A DNA stretch of 64,000 nucleotides from Uloborus plumipes (GCA_038373865.1 JAXGGA010006548.1:1-64000), one strand, 5' to 3'. Positions 1 through 10,559 are shown, counted from the stretch's first letter. Numbers and translations: made by a program. Notes: generated by a model not told the origin, from the sequence alone.

Positions 1-224
1 AAAAAATGCGATGTGATTGGGAAAGGGTCTTGAGTTTTTTGAGAATGTTCGTGCCAGTAAGGTCTCTCACTTTGTGCCAATTACTAAGGTGTTCTAGGGC
101 ACTCCTACTATCAGAAAGAATCCAAATTTCATCCGTGAGAGGGAGAGTTATAATTGCGTCAAGTGCTTCATCAATAGCAATAAGTTCACTACGAAAGACG
201 GAGCAGCAGTCAATATTTCTTTTT
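1..224 (-). pseudogene. RNase H domain fragment of a non-LTR retrotransposon (cut by window edge)
   Basis: The reverse strand reads open for about 74 residues with a clear RNase H signature. It has SELIAIDEAL with the metal-binding Glu, then IWILSDSRSALEHLSNW with the catalytic Asp in LSDSRSA. This arrangement is characteristic of RNase H domains near the 3' end of Jockey/R1-like LINE polyproteins, which remove RNA from the RNA:DNA hybrid. No reverse transcriptase domain lies upstream: to the right the frame runs straight into SINE sequence, so this is a 5'-truncated piece. The domain continues beyond base 1 and its C-terminal part is not visible. Clade assignment is inference from motif wording. 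Confidence 0.8.
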
Positions 225-225
225 T

Positions 226-444
226 CCAACTGTACCATCATTTGGTGTGAAGTCTGACTTCCGCACTACACACATGCCATAAGGAAGCCTTTATAGAGTA
301 GGCAACCTTTCACCTCATAACACATCACACAAAGAAAGGACAAGGACAGGAGAGAGAAAGTATATCCGTGCTCGAGCCAGGATTCGAAACCGATACCACT
401 CCATCCGAGTTAGACTTCTCTGACTCCTAGATAAGCTGGCCGGC
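226..444 (-). repeat. tRNA-derived SINE, family 1, diverged copy
   Basis: Read on the minus strand from 444, this matches the family-1 SINE at 45065-45367 almost throughout: GCCGGCC start, tRNA-like head, a B box reading GGTTTCGAATCC, a CT-rich middle, then a GGTGAAAGGTTGCCT block and GAAGTCAGACTTCACACC. The 3' tail of the other copy and its poly(A) are missing. Homology ends around 220-230, where LINE RNase H sequence begins. The B box is degraded relative to the younger copy, so this one is older. Confidence 0.75.
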
Positions 445-1325
445 AGCATTATCATTGTTGGAACTAGAGGAATTAATTCTCTATGCAGTTGAGAACTTTA
501 CTGAAAAAACTGGAGGCGTAGCAGACTAGCACTTTTTACCCAACATAATTTCTCTCATGAAATAACACCTTTTTAGTTTCTCAAAACAGACTAAAACTAC
601 TTCTAAGTTCCATAAAGATATGTTCGGGCAGCTTGTTTACCGAAAGTTTTTTTTTCCAAAAAACTACTTCATTTTGTGTAATCAAAAGTTCCACTGTGGT
701 AACTTTTAATCAGCTCCGTTAACTTAAAAATGTCGTAGTAGCCGGAGCGAGTGCTAATAGATTGAAATCTGAATAACTTTCTGAGTAATCCTGAAAGTGG
801 TAATGTATAGGATTTATTGAAGGAAATATTAATTTTGAAACGATTCGTCTGAATGACTTCCAATCACTAAGTAGTGTATCGTTTCTCAAGTTTCCTCTTT
901 CGCCAGAAAGTAATTGAGAACGACAGCGTGAAATTGAGAAGATGCGAGAAAAATAAACAGCGAACTGAGAAGGGAAACTACTAAGTAATTGCGAACTCTT
1001 AAATTGAAATAAGAAATTAGTCATCGACTTATCAGTTTTAAGGACCTGCCTACGTTCAGAATACTTTTTTTTCTTTCAAAAACGTCAAATTTTGACCAAT
1101 TGCATTTTTTTCCATCAAAGAGTGGTTTAAAACTAGGAAAATAAACAAGAAAATAATTATTTTCTAATAATTGTTTTAGAAATTGGGAAATTTGAGCGTA
1201 AAATAAACTAATTTTGTTACTCACGCCAAACACTCTATCCTCATTTTAACTTAATGCATTTTAAAATCCTTCCTAATGTTTTGTTTTTTTCACATTACCT
1301 GTGCAACTAAAACTTTCGTAACAGT
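445..1325. other. No recognisable feature
   Basis: AT-rich unique-looking sequence. The short reading frames of 60-100 codons on the minus strand overlap one another, have low-complexity composition and show no family resemblance. I see no repeat or TIR structure. Confidence 0.5.
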
Positions 1326-1500
1326 CAGGGACGTCATTTCGAAATTTTCCAGGGGGGGGGGGGCAAAGGGTGTATACACAATGTAAAATTTCCCAAAAGT
1401 AGAAAAAACCACGCCCACTTATATGCCAATACATTGATTTTCCAAAGTCGGGGGGGGGGGCAATTGACCCCCCCCCTGCTCCCCATAAATGACTGACCTG
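1326..1500. mobile_element. hAT-type MITE, family G (poly-G rich), copy 1
   Basis: A 175-bp element with TIRs CAGGGACGTCATTT and, at the other end, AAATGACTGACCTG. It is flanked by an 8-bp target duplication, GTAACAGT on the left and GTAACAGC on the right (7 of 8). It holds two G runs and a conserved centre around CCACGCCCACTTATATG. The same element occurs at 12235-12419, 51399-51572 and, reversed, 14985-15143. The 8-bp duplication and the CAGG ends are the basis for calling it hAT-like. It has no coding capacity. Confidence 0.8.
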
Positions 1501-1685
1501 GTAACAGCCCTCCCCTTTCACTGGATTTCCACTTGAAAACCTCAATATTTCCTGGATAAATACCTCTAAAATTTTTTAAATACTGACGTAGAGCTCATAT
1601 TATACTTCAAACATAGCTATGCATGTGAAAAACATTATCTGAAAAAAAAACAGGTTGATAGGTATAAAACTTTTCAAGCTATATA

Positions 1686-2271
1686 CAGGGTTATTCTAAA
1701 TGATGGACCCCTTTTTAAAAATTCATATTCATTAAAGTTTTCAACGAAAATTAACATTCTTTATATCAACGGAAAGAGGAGATTTGAAATTTTTTTTCAT
1801 ATATAATCATAAATGTTCAATGTGTCCACCGCGTGCTGTACGGCAAACATGACTTCTTCTTGTGACACAGGCGGTCTTCCTCTGCTTTTCCTTTTACAAA
1901 CACTACCAGTTTTTCAAAACTGCCTAAACCAACGGCTTATGCTTTTTTTAGTTGGGGCTTTAATTCCAAATTTGGCACGAAATGCCCGCTGCACTAAAAT
2001 TTGTGACGCAGTTTTTACAAACTGAAGAACGCAGAAAACCTTTTGGTCCACGGTCGCCATTTTCCTCAGCTCCGCCAGTAAATCAAATTATAATCTAATC
2101 CGGTGCAAACTCTACTGGTGCGCCCTCTTTTTGCAGCTTCAGAAAAAAATTTTGCACTAAAAAAAAATTTGAAATTTCGTCTTTCCATTTCAATAAAGAT
2201 TGCTCATTTCGGATTTGTACTTTAATAAATATAAATTTTTAAAAAGGGGTCCATCATTTAGAATAACCCTG
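1686..2271 (-). mobile_element. Internally deleted DUF4817-type DNA transposon (MITE with transposase remnants)
   Basis: A 586-bp element with TIRs of more than 40 bp beginning CAGGGTTATTCTAAATGATG, flanked by TA on both sides. The minus strand carries the N-terminal helix-turn-helix region of a transposase and, directly after it, the extreme C-terminus. The catalytic core is missing, so this is a deletion derivative that kept both ends. TA target sites fit the IS630/Tc1/mariner superfamily. That DUF4817 marks transposons of this general type is from family knowledge. Confidence 0.85.
1807..2060 (-). pseudogene. Transposase remnant: DUF4817 N-terminus joined to the C-terminal tail
   Basis: An ATG at 2060 (minus) opens a frame reading MATVDQKVFCVLQFVKT, then QRAFRAKFGIKAP and SISRWFRQF, an in-frame TGA, then KTGSVCKRKSRGRPPVSQEE. 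This is the typical DUF4817 helix-turn-helix pattern: VLQF near the start, the RAF..KF..KAP motif, and the GRP tail. After about 1850 a different frame reads VCRTARGGHIEHL and stops at 1807-1809, which matches the usual C-terminal end of these transposases. The join, near 1846-1855, replaces the whole DDE catalytic region. No function is possible. Confidence 0.82.
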
Positions 2272-2736
2272 TATTTTGTGAAATGAAAATCTCGGAGAAA
2301 AAAATAGTTTTTCAGAAAACACTTTGGAAGATTTCTTTATGTTATTAACATTAATGTTTTTAAAGCAAAAGTTTCCATGTTAGTAGCTTATGCGTTCTTT
2401 AAATTTATGTGTCAATCTATTTATTTTTTTCTGATTGGAGTCCGAAAAACCTATTACTTCAAGAAAAAATGATGTAAAAACATTTTTTGTTTTGAAAAAA
2501 AAAAAGGTCACTTTAGGACATGCAGACCCCATTTAAATACAATGAGCTGATTATTTTTTCAACTTAAGTTCTAGGAATATATTCTAGTTATATCGATTTT
2601 CCTTCATATTCAAACACTCTTCACAAAAAGACTCCAAGTAGAAATTTTAAATGATTCATAAAAGCATCAGAATAATTCGTCCAAAAAATCGACTTTAAAA
2701 TCGTGCAATTACAATGAATACGTTAGTTTACCTTTA

Positions 2737-2893
2737 CAGTCAAACCTCGTTAATTCGAACACGCTTAAGCTAATTACTGCTAAGACGAACTTCCTTCCCT
2801 ATCCCTGCTTTATGGTTTATCATTTATTGTTGATCGGATAAGACAAACGGGTTTTAAAGGTCCCTTATAGTTCGTTTTGACGAGGTTTGACTG
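2737..2893. mobile_element. pogo/Tigger-like MITE, 157 bp
   Basis: The TIRs are CAGTCAAACCTCGTTAATTC on the left and GACGAGGTTTGACTG on the right, flanked by TA duplications at 2735-2736 and 2894-2895. TIRs beginning CAGT with a TA target are typical of the pogo/Tigger branch of Tc1/mariner. It has no coding capacity. Confidence 0.75.
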
Positions 2894-3161
2894 TAATTAA
2901 TTTTGGTTTAAAATGTGAAAAATTTTAACCCCAAAACTTTTCTTCTCCAGGATGAGGCTAATCCATTAAAGTAAACAAGATGCTCTGTTCAGAACCAAAC
3001 GAACCTACTTTCCCGTATAATATTGTAGCATCTTGATCAATATTCGCTTAATTGTATACGAATGCTAATGTATGTCCTCGACGAGATCTTGCGAACAAAA
3101 GAAGAAAAAAAAAAGCTTATTTAAATAGTACTGCTCACTCAAAAAATACTAGGGTGAACAG

Positions 3162-3307
3162 TTCTGTACCTCAGAACCAGACTAACGTAAGTCCATTTTC
3201 GTCATTTTTCAGTAGAGGGGAAAAACGATGTATTCGACAATCGTTTTTCCCCTCTACCGAAAAAGGACGAAAATGGACTTACGTTAGTCTGGTTCTGAGG
3301 TACAGAA
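3162..3307. repeat. Near-perfect 146-bp palindrome (hairpin-forming)
   Basis: Two arms of about 67 bp are almost exact reverse complements. The left arm starts TTCTGTACCTCAGAACCAG and the right ends CTGGTTCTGAGGTACAGAA, around a loop of about 12 bases near 3230-3241. Mismatches are limited to one or two single-base differences beside the poly-T stretch. The direct flanks carry GAACAGT on the left and GAACTGTTC on the right. It could be a young foldback MITE or, if transcribed, an RNA hairpin. An apparent 147-codon frame across it is an accident of the palindrome. Confidence 0.85.
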
Positions 3308-4599
3308 TTTTTTTTGAACTGTTCAAACTTGAACGGACAATCGTTAAAATCAAAAGTTCAGATACGGAAATGAGGTGTACAGGGGTGCTTAGCCCATCCC
3401 CTAACGGAGATGGTGCACCCCCCACCAAATGCTACGGAGCACCTTCCTTAGAACAAGAGCAACTCCAAAGATATATCAAAAACCCTCTCAGATGAACGAA
3501 GAATTTCAATGACGCATCCCTTCTCGTGATACTCTTGGTTTCGTCCATGTCCTTGTTACGAGCTCCATGATAAGTAAAACAAAATAAAAATCATTTTTAT
3601 CAAATTATAGTTTCGTTGTAGACTTCTGATATAACTGTAGAGCGCAAGGTTGCATGATCAAGTTACGGCCGGGCCATGTCAAGTACTCATTTAATCGTAA
3701 TAACTGAAGTATTTTGATTTGAAGTTAAACTTTACTTACACATGAGTATTATTCATAAATAAAATTTTTTTTAGGAGCTTATTTCCCTTAAAATAAACGA
3801 AAAACCTAAATGAGCTTCTACTTTTACTGCTATCAAATAAACCAGATGCACTAAATTGAAATCTTTTATATACAAAGCACTATTGTAATGTCACACACTC
3901 TATGGATGAACTTAGAAACTTTTTATCAATGTATGCAAATTCAAATAGAATAAATGAAAGAAGTATAATAATTTCTAGAGTTATTGTACAGGAACTTCAA
4001 TATTAATTGTTAAATTTATCTATTAGCTCATTACAATAAATTATAGGATTGGCTTTTGGAAATCATTCGCGGGAAGTGATAAAAACAGTAATAAATCATT
4101 GGGACTTCTGAGACTTTGAAACTAATTTATCATTAACTGAAATATTCGTTCTTCAAGTGACAAGAAACAGCATCGTTTTCTCATTAGGGTATAGCCTCAA
4201 AGGAAATCGATTCTTTGAGAACTGAAACAGAATTTTTTATCTCCAAAAAGGCTACTTCATTCCTAAGGATGATAAAAGACCAACTTTCTGCGTGAACGAA
4301 TTTTAAGCTGGATTAGTCAGTACGTTCTTGTTTTTTCCCTCATAAAAAGAAATTGCACGAGTACCGTTGGAAGATTAGAATGCCTTTTTCCTTGTATTTT
4401 CTGTGGCAAAAACAAAATCGAATCATTCCACGAAAATCACTACCCTTTGTTCAATTGATTCAGAAGATCCTAGCCGAATCTCTGCTAGCAAACGATCCAA
4501 ATGAAATTAGGACGAGAAGGAGGGGAATTAAATTACGATTTTGGAGCATGTTTTCTTTTTGGAAGCCATCATTTAACTGGGTTGTTTTACTTTTTTACA
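3308..4599. other. No recognisable feature
   Basis: AT-rich sequence without visible repeats, TIRs or protein-like frames. The frame around 4353-4799 has no family resemblance and runs into the end of the Tc1-like element, so I reject it as a gene. Confidence 0.5.
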
Positions 4600-4734
4600 G
4601 TTTCGACAAGATAAAGGTAAAAAAGAATGCTAGTGAATCGAAGACAAAGGCGGTATACTCTGGCAGTAATCTCAAAATTCACACATACGTATTTACTGTC
4701 ACTGATTCTTGCAGACTGCCATCATATCAATCTA

Positions 4735-6163
4735 CACTGGCGGAAAAAAAAATCCCAACACCAAGAAAAAATTGCCGTAGAGTAATGAAATTTGGGTGAT
4801 GCAATTGTCTAGTTAACATGTTTAATTGATTAAATGTACAAGATCACTGGCTAATTTAAGCTCAAGAAAATGCTGTGCAAATGTGAAATTATGTTAATTT
4901 AATAGAGGGTGTAAACTCCAGAATTTTGAAGGCAAGCCTGCAAGCTTGCATGCATTGTGTCATGCAGGTGCCGAATGTCACTTAGTGGTATGTAGTGCCA
5001 TGCTTGTTGCACTTGCTGTGTCAATACTAGGACCGTCATTGCTGTCTGTGGATGATGCTCGAGGTGCCATCCCATGATATCCCATACGTTATCAATTGGA
5101 GACAGACCTGGTGATTTTGCGGGTCATGGTAACATGTCAGCACTCTGTAGAGCACATTGCGTTGCAGCAGCGATGTGAGGGCGAGCGTTATCTGGTTGGA
5201 AAACGCCCCCTTGGATGCTACTCATGAAGGGCTGTACTACTGGTTAAATTAACAGACTGACGACAAATTTTCAGTCAGTGAATATGGGATAACCACAAGA
5301 ATGCCCCTGCTGTCGTAGGAAATTGCTCCAGAGACCATAACTCCAGGTGTGAGTCCCGTGTGTCTAGGCCGTAGACCGCTTGGATGCAGGCGGTCCCCTG
5401 GCCTCCTTCTGACCAATATACAGCCACCACTGGCACTAATTAAGAATCTGTTTTCATCAAAAATTACAACAGATCTCCACTTCGACCTCCAGTAAGCTCT
5501 GTCGTGGCACCACTGCCGTCGGAAAAGGCAATGGTTTGCAGTCAATGGAATACCGGCTGCAGGCTGCCTGGCTCGGAGCTGTCCTTGAAGTAAACAGTTT
5601 CTTACCGTTCCTTGGGTCACGACAGTACCAACTGCAGCTCGAATGTCAGCCGCAGATGAAGTACGATGCGCCACAGCCGTACGCAAGATTTGGCTATCTT
5701 CCTTCTCAGTCGTGCCACGTGGCAGCTCGGAACTCGATCTTCTTGAGGTAGTACCATCCCTTGACCATAGCTTCCAATAATCATGCACGGTGGAAACATT
5801 CCCACCCAAGTCTTTCTGCAATATCGCGAAATGAAAATCCACCTTCTCGTAGCCAAATTGTACGACCTCGTGCAAACTCGGTGAGCTGTTGATAATGGCT
5901 TCTTCGTCTTCTTAAAGGTATTCCTGGCTAACATGAACGCAATTCGTCAAATTTCACGGAAAAATAATACACACGAGCTTCACAACACGCTTTTAAAACA
6001 AGCCTTATTTGCATGTTCTGAGTGACGCCAGCTGCGCCACACTTATGCGCGGAACACGAAATTTCAATCGATGTCATCTTTCAGTTGTATAAACACGCCT
6101 ACCAAATTTCGTTTGTCTAACACAAGTCTTTCTTGGTGTTGGGATTTTTTTTTTCCGCCAGTG
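4735..6163 (-). mobile_element. Tc1-like transposon, family T1, copy A
   Basis: A 1429-bp element with TIRs CACTGGCGGAAAAAAA...CCAACACCAAGAAA at both ends and TA target duplications at 4733-4734 and 6164-6165. It is full length but dead: its minus-strand transposase carries stops and frameshifts. It belongs to the same family as the element at 48632-50043, which lies in the opposite orientation. It is inserted in a unit of the degenerate array. Confidence 0.95.
4899..5921 (-). pseudogene. Tc1-like transposase, family T1, inactivated
   Basis: About 340 codons in length, normal for Tc1-like transposases, which cut and paste their element using a DDE/D active site. The start codon is ATA at 5919-5921 where the sister copy has ATG. 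Visible parts in order: HTH region with VSTVHDYWKLWSRDG; TSRRSSSELPRG; VVTQGTVRNCLLQGQLRAR; the first catalytic Asp in VVIFDENRF; the second in QPDNARPHIAA. The C-terminal block reads SPIDNVWD where Tc1 proteins usually have SPIEN.W. There is a TGA at a conserved Trp (LP-stop-PAK) and at least one frameshift near the N-terminus. It ends at TAA, 4899-4901. Confidence 0.9.
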
Positions 6164-6570
6164 TATATAGAAGCTGAGGTGTTAAGAATATCGACTTACA
6201 AGCTTCGACCAGATAAATAAATTAAGAATGCAAATAAATAGAAAACAAATGCTGTAAAGGTTGAACTGCGCATTTTTCAGGTCTTTGTTACTAATTCTTG
6301 CAGAGCAATGCCTTCTTATCAATCAGTAAAAGCTAATGCGGCAATACTTTAAACTTTTTAGTTATGACAAAGTAAAGGTGATATAAATAATATAAATAAA
6401 TAGAAATCAAGTAAAGTAGTTGCTGTAAATTGAATTTTCCACGTCTTTATTATGGCTAATATAAATGTAAATAAAGAACATAAGCAATGAAGGTAATGCT
6501 GTAATAGCTGTAATCTGATTTTCTTACTTCTTTTTTGCTACAAATTCTTGCACAGTGTTACAGTAGTTGA

Positions 6571-6745
6571 GCTTCGGTGGTTCAGAGATAGAAGTTTTGC
6601 CTCGAAAGCAAAGGATCACGGGTTCAATTCCCGCCGGTGCCTTGGGTGTTATGTCCTCTCTCTGTGTTCTAAATCTTTCTTGTGTTACCTTAAATGTTAA
6701 TAAAGAAGTCTAGCTTCTCGACGCAATGGCACCCCAAATCTTCAT
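6571..6745 (+). repeat. tRNA-derived SINE, family 2 (tRNA-Gly-like head)
   Basis: Bases 6571-6641 fold like a tRNA. The acceptor strands are GCTTCGG and CCGGTGC with one mismatch, the D-arm resembles GGTTCAGAGATAGAA, the anticodon loop is CTCGAAA in a TTTGC/GCAAA stem, and the B box is GGTTCAATTCC at 6621-6631. Sequence outside the anticodon loop resembles tRNA-Gly. A non-tRNA body follows, with CT-rich sequence and GAAGTCTAGCTTCTCGACG near its end. The attached body and altered loop argue for a SINE rather than a working tRNA gene. Confidence 0.7.
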
Positions 6746-6917
6746 GGTAATTACTAATTAACTATGACACGACAACAACAACTTCAATAGGTCCGGTTTA
6801 ATTGAACCAACCACTTTAATAAATCAACTCACCAAAAACAGAATAATATCCATTTTTATTGACTCAGTCTTTTCATTGAATCAAAAATATTTAGAGCAAA
6901 TGTGATCCATATAAGCG

Positions 6918-7178
6918 GTGGCCACTATCATATCAATATATCGTCACCTCAAGGCATCACTACCTTACTGCTATTCCTGCATTTCGATGCTTTACAGTTG
7001 CTCTGAGGCGGTGATATAGAAGCTAATGCTGCAATTCCTTTGCAGTGGTGGCCACTGTATCATATCAATATATCGTCACCTCAAGGCATCACTAGCTACC
7101 TTACTGCTATTCCTGCATTTAGATGCCTTACAGTTGCTCTGAGGCGGTGATATAGAAGCTAATGCTGCAATTCCTTTG
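6918..7178. repeat. 130-bp tandem duplication (two copies)
   Basis: Unit 1 starts at 6918 and unit 2 at 7048 with the shared text GTGGCCACT. Both continue through ATATCGTCACCTCAAGGCATC and GAGGCGGTGATATAGAAGC with only a few differences. The GTGGCCACT edge with AAATGTGATCC just upstream resembles the end of a pogo-like MITE, as also seen near 18215-18245, so the unit may include an old element end. Confidence 0.85.
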
Positions 7179-7490
7179 TAATAATTTCGACGTTTTAGAG
7201 TGGACAAGACAGAGATAAACAAGGAGCAAATGTAAATTGAAAGCAAATTCCGTAATAGCTGCACACAATCTAAATTTTCTACGTCTTTGTTGTTCTCTAA
7301 TCCGACAGAGCCTTACCATCACACCAATTTGTTGAAGTTACAACTATAACACTTTCTGCTTCTTAGTTTTGACAAGATAAACGTAAACAAAGAACGTGAG
7401 TTAATCGAGAACAAATGCTGTAATGGCTATAATCTGAATTTTCCACACCTTTATTGTTACTAATGTACTAATTGTTGCAGATACATCAAC

Positions 7491-8171
7491 AGCTAAGTAG
7501 GCAACACATTGATATTTTTATCCTTTCTTCTGTTGAGGCTCTACATTCACATATGTAATTCCAAATTATTTTAAATTCAACAAAACACGGCCTACAATTA
7601 AATCAACAAACATGTTGATAAACTGCTACAAGGGATTTTTTATTGACATGTCGACAGATATGTTTTGCTCACTAATCATATCATTGGATGATATTTCCGT
7701 TCGAAAATCATTTCGTTGAAACAAGCTTTTTTTTCAATATTATTTCATTCATTGCGTGTTTAGTTGGCTGAATAAATTTAGGAGCAGACAATTTTCGATT
7801 TCTTGTATGGAAAGATAATTTGTTGATATTTCATTCAATGTTTTGGGGGATAAATCAGGAAAAAAACCTCACCTTACACAAAACAAAAAATAGTGTCACA
7901 AATTGAATTAAAAAAAAATAAATAAAAATAAAAAAAGAAGGAAAAAAACTGTGTTGGAAGATATTTAATTTACAACCTCACTTTTTTTTGCATTGAAAAA
8001 GGGATTACTTGAAACTCTGAAACACACGTCGACGTCTAGGAACTTTTTGCATTAATGATGCCAAATTAAATTTTACTCTTTATATCACAAATAGCTTTTT
8101 TTATGTTAGTAACATGCAAATTAAGATTGTTTTCGAACTGATGCGGTTGATTATAACCTACATTTGCGCCC
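7491..8171. other. No recognisable feature
   Basis: AT-rich sequence with A-rich simple-sequence runs around 7908-7940. No TIR, tandem structure or protein-like frame is visible. Confidence 0.5.
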
Positions 8172-9013
8172 GGACAATCAAATCTGCATTCCAAGTTTCA
8201 TTTTTGCCGCTAATCCATTTTTTTTGGCCATACAAAGTATTTTTTGTGCACCAGATTTTCTCTCTATTTATTTATATCTGGAAATATGCTTCAGCAGTAG
8301 CACTCCACATAACGCTAAGTACTTTTATTACTCACACTTCTGAATACATACAAGTCTTCTCTTATTCACATTATGTCTCCAAATTTGAACACTTTCATTT
8401 AACGTGTAAGGAGAAAAGATATCTTGTTTAACGAAATTTACGATTCAGTTAATGGACAACAAAATTTGCATTCCAAGTTTCATTTTTGCCGCTAATCCAT
8501 TTTTTTGGCTATACAAAGTATTTTTTCTGCTTCAGATTTTCTCTCTATTCATTTATATCTGGAAATATGCTTCAGCAGTAGCACTCACATAACGCTAAGT
8601 ACTTTTATTACTCACACTTCTGAATACATACAAGTCTTCTCTTATTCACATTATGTCTCCAAATTTGAACACTTTCATTTAACGTGTAAGGAGAAAAGAT
8701 ATCTTGTTTAACGAAATTAACGATTCAGTTAATGGACAACAAAATTTGCATTCCAAGTTTCATTTTTGCCGCTTATCCATTTTTTTTGGCCATACAAAGT
8801 ATTTTTTGTGCTTCAAATTTTCTCTCTATTTATTTATATCTGGAAATATGCTTCAGCAGTAGCACTCACATGACGCTAAGCACTTTTATTACTCCCTCTT
8901 CTGAATACATATATTTTTTCTCTTATTCACATTACGTCTCCAAATTTGAACACTTCCATTTAATGTGTTAAGAGAAAAGATATCTTGTTTAACGAAATAA
9001 ACGATTCAGTTAA
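8172..9013. repeat. Tandem repeat, three units of about 281 bp
   Basis: Units begin at 8172, 8454 and 8734 with GGACAA and include GCATTCCAAGTTTCATTTTT, TCTCTCTATTTATTTATATC and AACGTGTAAGGAGAAAAG. Units 1 and 2 are the most alike and unit 3 is slightly more diverged, for example TCCCTCTTC for TCACACTTC. Each unit holds a similar frame of about 65-100 codons, but it starts within the repeat, is hydrophobic and low in complexity, and resembles no family. I do not call it a gene. Confidence 0.95.
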
Positions 9014-9204
9014 TGGACCGATATCATAAACGTTCATTCCATGAACGATGCCCTGCTGGATCGCAATTGGATAGTAAACTGTTCCTCGGCGAAGAGTAAA
9101 ACCTCTCTCCATGGCGTTTCACAGGAAGTTGCGATCGGGAACAAAAGACAAAAGGATTAAAAAGAAATTTCACAAGATCGTTGTCATACATCAAAATGGC
9201 AGAT

Positions 9205-10530
9205 AGGGAATCATTTTCACATTAGGCTTTCCGTGAAAGAGCTGTCGTAAGTAGGTTGGTATTACTTGGAATGATGGCTTGTCTTTATTGCGTCTTGAAA
9301 TCTTTTATGGACTGCGACATAAGTTTGGGGGTGATTTTGGAAATTTTTCTGGTGGCTAAATAAATTCTGGTCTTATTGACGCTCTGGTGTGTGTCTGAAG
9401 TTCCAGGCTTCTATTTTGCATTCTCTTGAAATATGTTTAATTTCTTTTAGTATAAAATAAAAACAAAAATGGTGTAAAAACATGATAAAAAAACAGATTA
9501 ACATCTATATACATGACTACTTTTTGGATGTATGTCCGGGGTAATCTTCCAAAGTACTGGACCGATTTTAACCATTTTTTCACCGTAGATAGCTACAGTA
9601 ACAGAGAGCAGGATAAGCTATAATTTATTACTAAAAAGCTTAGTTTTAAAAAGTTATTATGGAAAATAGTAATCTTCATGTAATTTCCCCATTAAATGAT
9701 TAAATTTTCAACCTATTGTTGCAAAATTTGGTTGCCTCACAACAACAATATTAGTAGTAATCATGTTGAACATTTTGAATCAAGGCTTCTCTGGAGTAAA
9801 TATGAAATTTATTGCTTTCTTAGGATTTTTATATTCATCTATGCCAATAATAAGGCCGCTCTAGCCAATAATAGATACCGGGTTAAATAAAAAGAGAATT
9901 GATTTTGGCAACAGTTAAAACATACAAAGTTATTTTTTGGAAAATCACACGGATAAAAAAAAATGCATTTAAGTTTCTGATTTCACGTTCTCCTTCACAC
10001 CCAGTTAATCTACTGCATGGTCACAAAAAATACCTTTCAGAAATACGATTCTACTGGGCTAAGTTCAAAGTCATACATTTATTTTCTTGGATTCGGTATG
10101 TTGCATTTAAACCCGTATGACGCCGGGCACATCAGCTTGTTATATAAATATACGGATATCAGATTGTTTTAAATGAAATCAAACTTTTTGACTTTTAAAG
10201 AGAATTTATGAACTTAAATTATTCATAAATTTGCAGTTGACAGTAAAATGTCATAGTTTGAATCATTTACACATTAAATTTTCCGGGAAAGAGATATCGT
10301 AAGTAAATACTTGGAACTAAAGATCTTTTTTATAGCATCCTAAAATATGTTATAGGCTGCAACATTAGTTTGGGTGTGAGTTTAAAAACTGTCTCATAGC
10401 TAAAAAATTTACTCTTCAGGTCAGAAGTTTAAGGACTCTTTTTTGCAAATTTGTTTGGGAAATGCTGAATACAATTCGAATAATTAGTTTGAAATAATAA
10501 GGTGTAAAAAATCAAGATAAAACAATTGCA
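9205..10530. repeat. Diverged direct duplication flanking a Helitron-like insertion
   Basis: The segment at about 9210-9490 (TCACATTAGGCTTTCCGTG, then GACTGCGACATAAGTTTGG, then GGTGTAAAAACATGATAAAA) matches about 10258-10525 (ACACATTAAATTTTCCGGG, then GGCTGCAACATTAGTTTGG, then GGTGTAAAAAATCAAGATAA), with many differences. A further partial repeat links about 10180 and 10578 (TTTTTGACTTT.AAAGAGA). This is old local duplication with no coding content. The element at 9504-10139 sits between the copies. Confidence 0.5.
9504..10139 (+). mobile_element. Possible non-autonomous Helitron-like element
   Basis: The left edge reads A then TCTATATACATGACTAC, and the right edge reads GCCGGGCACATCAGCTTG then T. 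A 5' TC, insertion between A and T, and a 3' CTRR preceded by a short hairpin are Helitron hallmarks. Here the last four bases are CTTG, not CTAG, so the match is imperfect. The internal text GGACCGATTTTAACC resembles sequence often found in arthropod Helitrons and RTE elements. It has no Rep/helicase coding. Class is tentative. Confidence 0.4.
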
Positions 10531-10559
10531 TTCACATAAATGATGCATATTTTATATGC

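Larger units (their letters stand above)
4600..7490. repeat. Degenerate tandem array, unit about 165 bp, interrupted by later insertions
   Basis: Several diverged units recur: a GACAAGATAAAGGTAAA-like stretch, then AAATGCTGTAATAGCTGTAAT, then a CACGTCTTTATTGTTACTAA-like stretch, then ATTCTTGCAG. Anchors of the second motif lie near 6251, 6422, 6499, 7250 and 7417, with 164-171 bp between intact neighbours. A Tc1-like element (4735-6163) and a SINE (6571-6745) sit inside. The units look like an old satellite or local duplication. The recurring TTCTTGCAG resembles a splice acceptor, but no open frame follows it. Confidence 0.45.

Noticed and set aside
3052..3495. 147-codon plus-strand open frame
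   Set aside because: It runs through the 146-bp palindrome, where arms read on both strands create open sequence by chance, and shows no family motif.
4706..7480. Series of splice acceptors (TTCTTGCAG) marking small exons
   Set aside because: The motif is part of the degenerate ~165-bp repeat unit and no open frame or donor site follows consistently.
8114..8971. Similar hydrophobic frames in each unit of the 281-bp tandem repeat
   Set aside because: Each begins and ends within or across repeat units, and the sequence is repetitive and unrecognised. The tandem structure explains the similarity.
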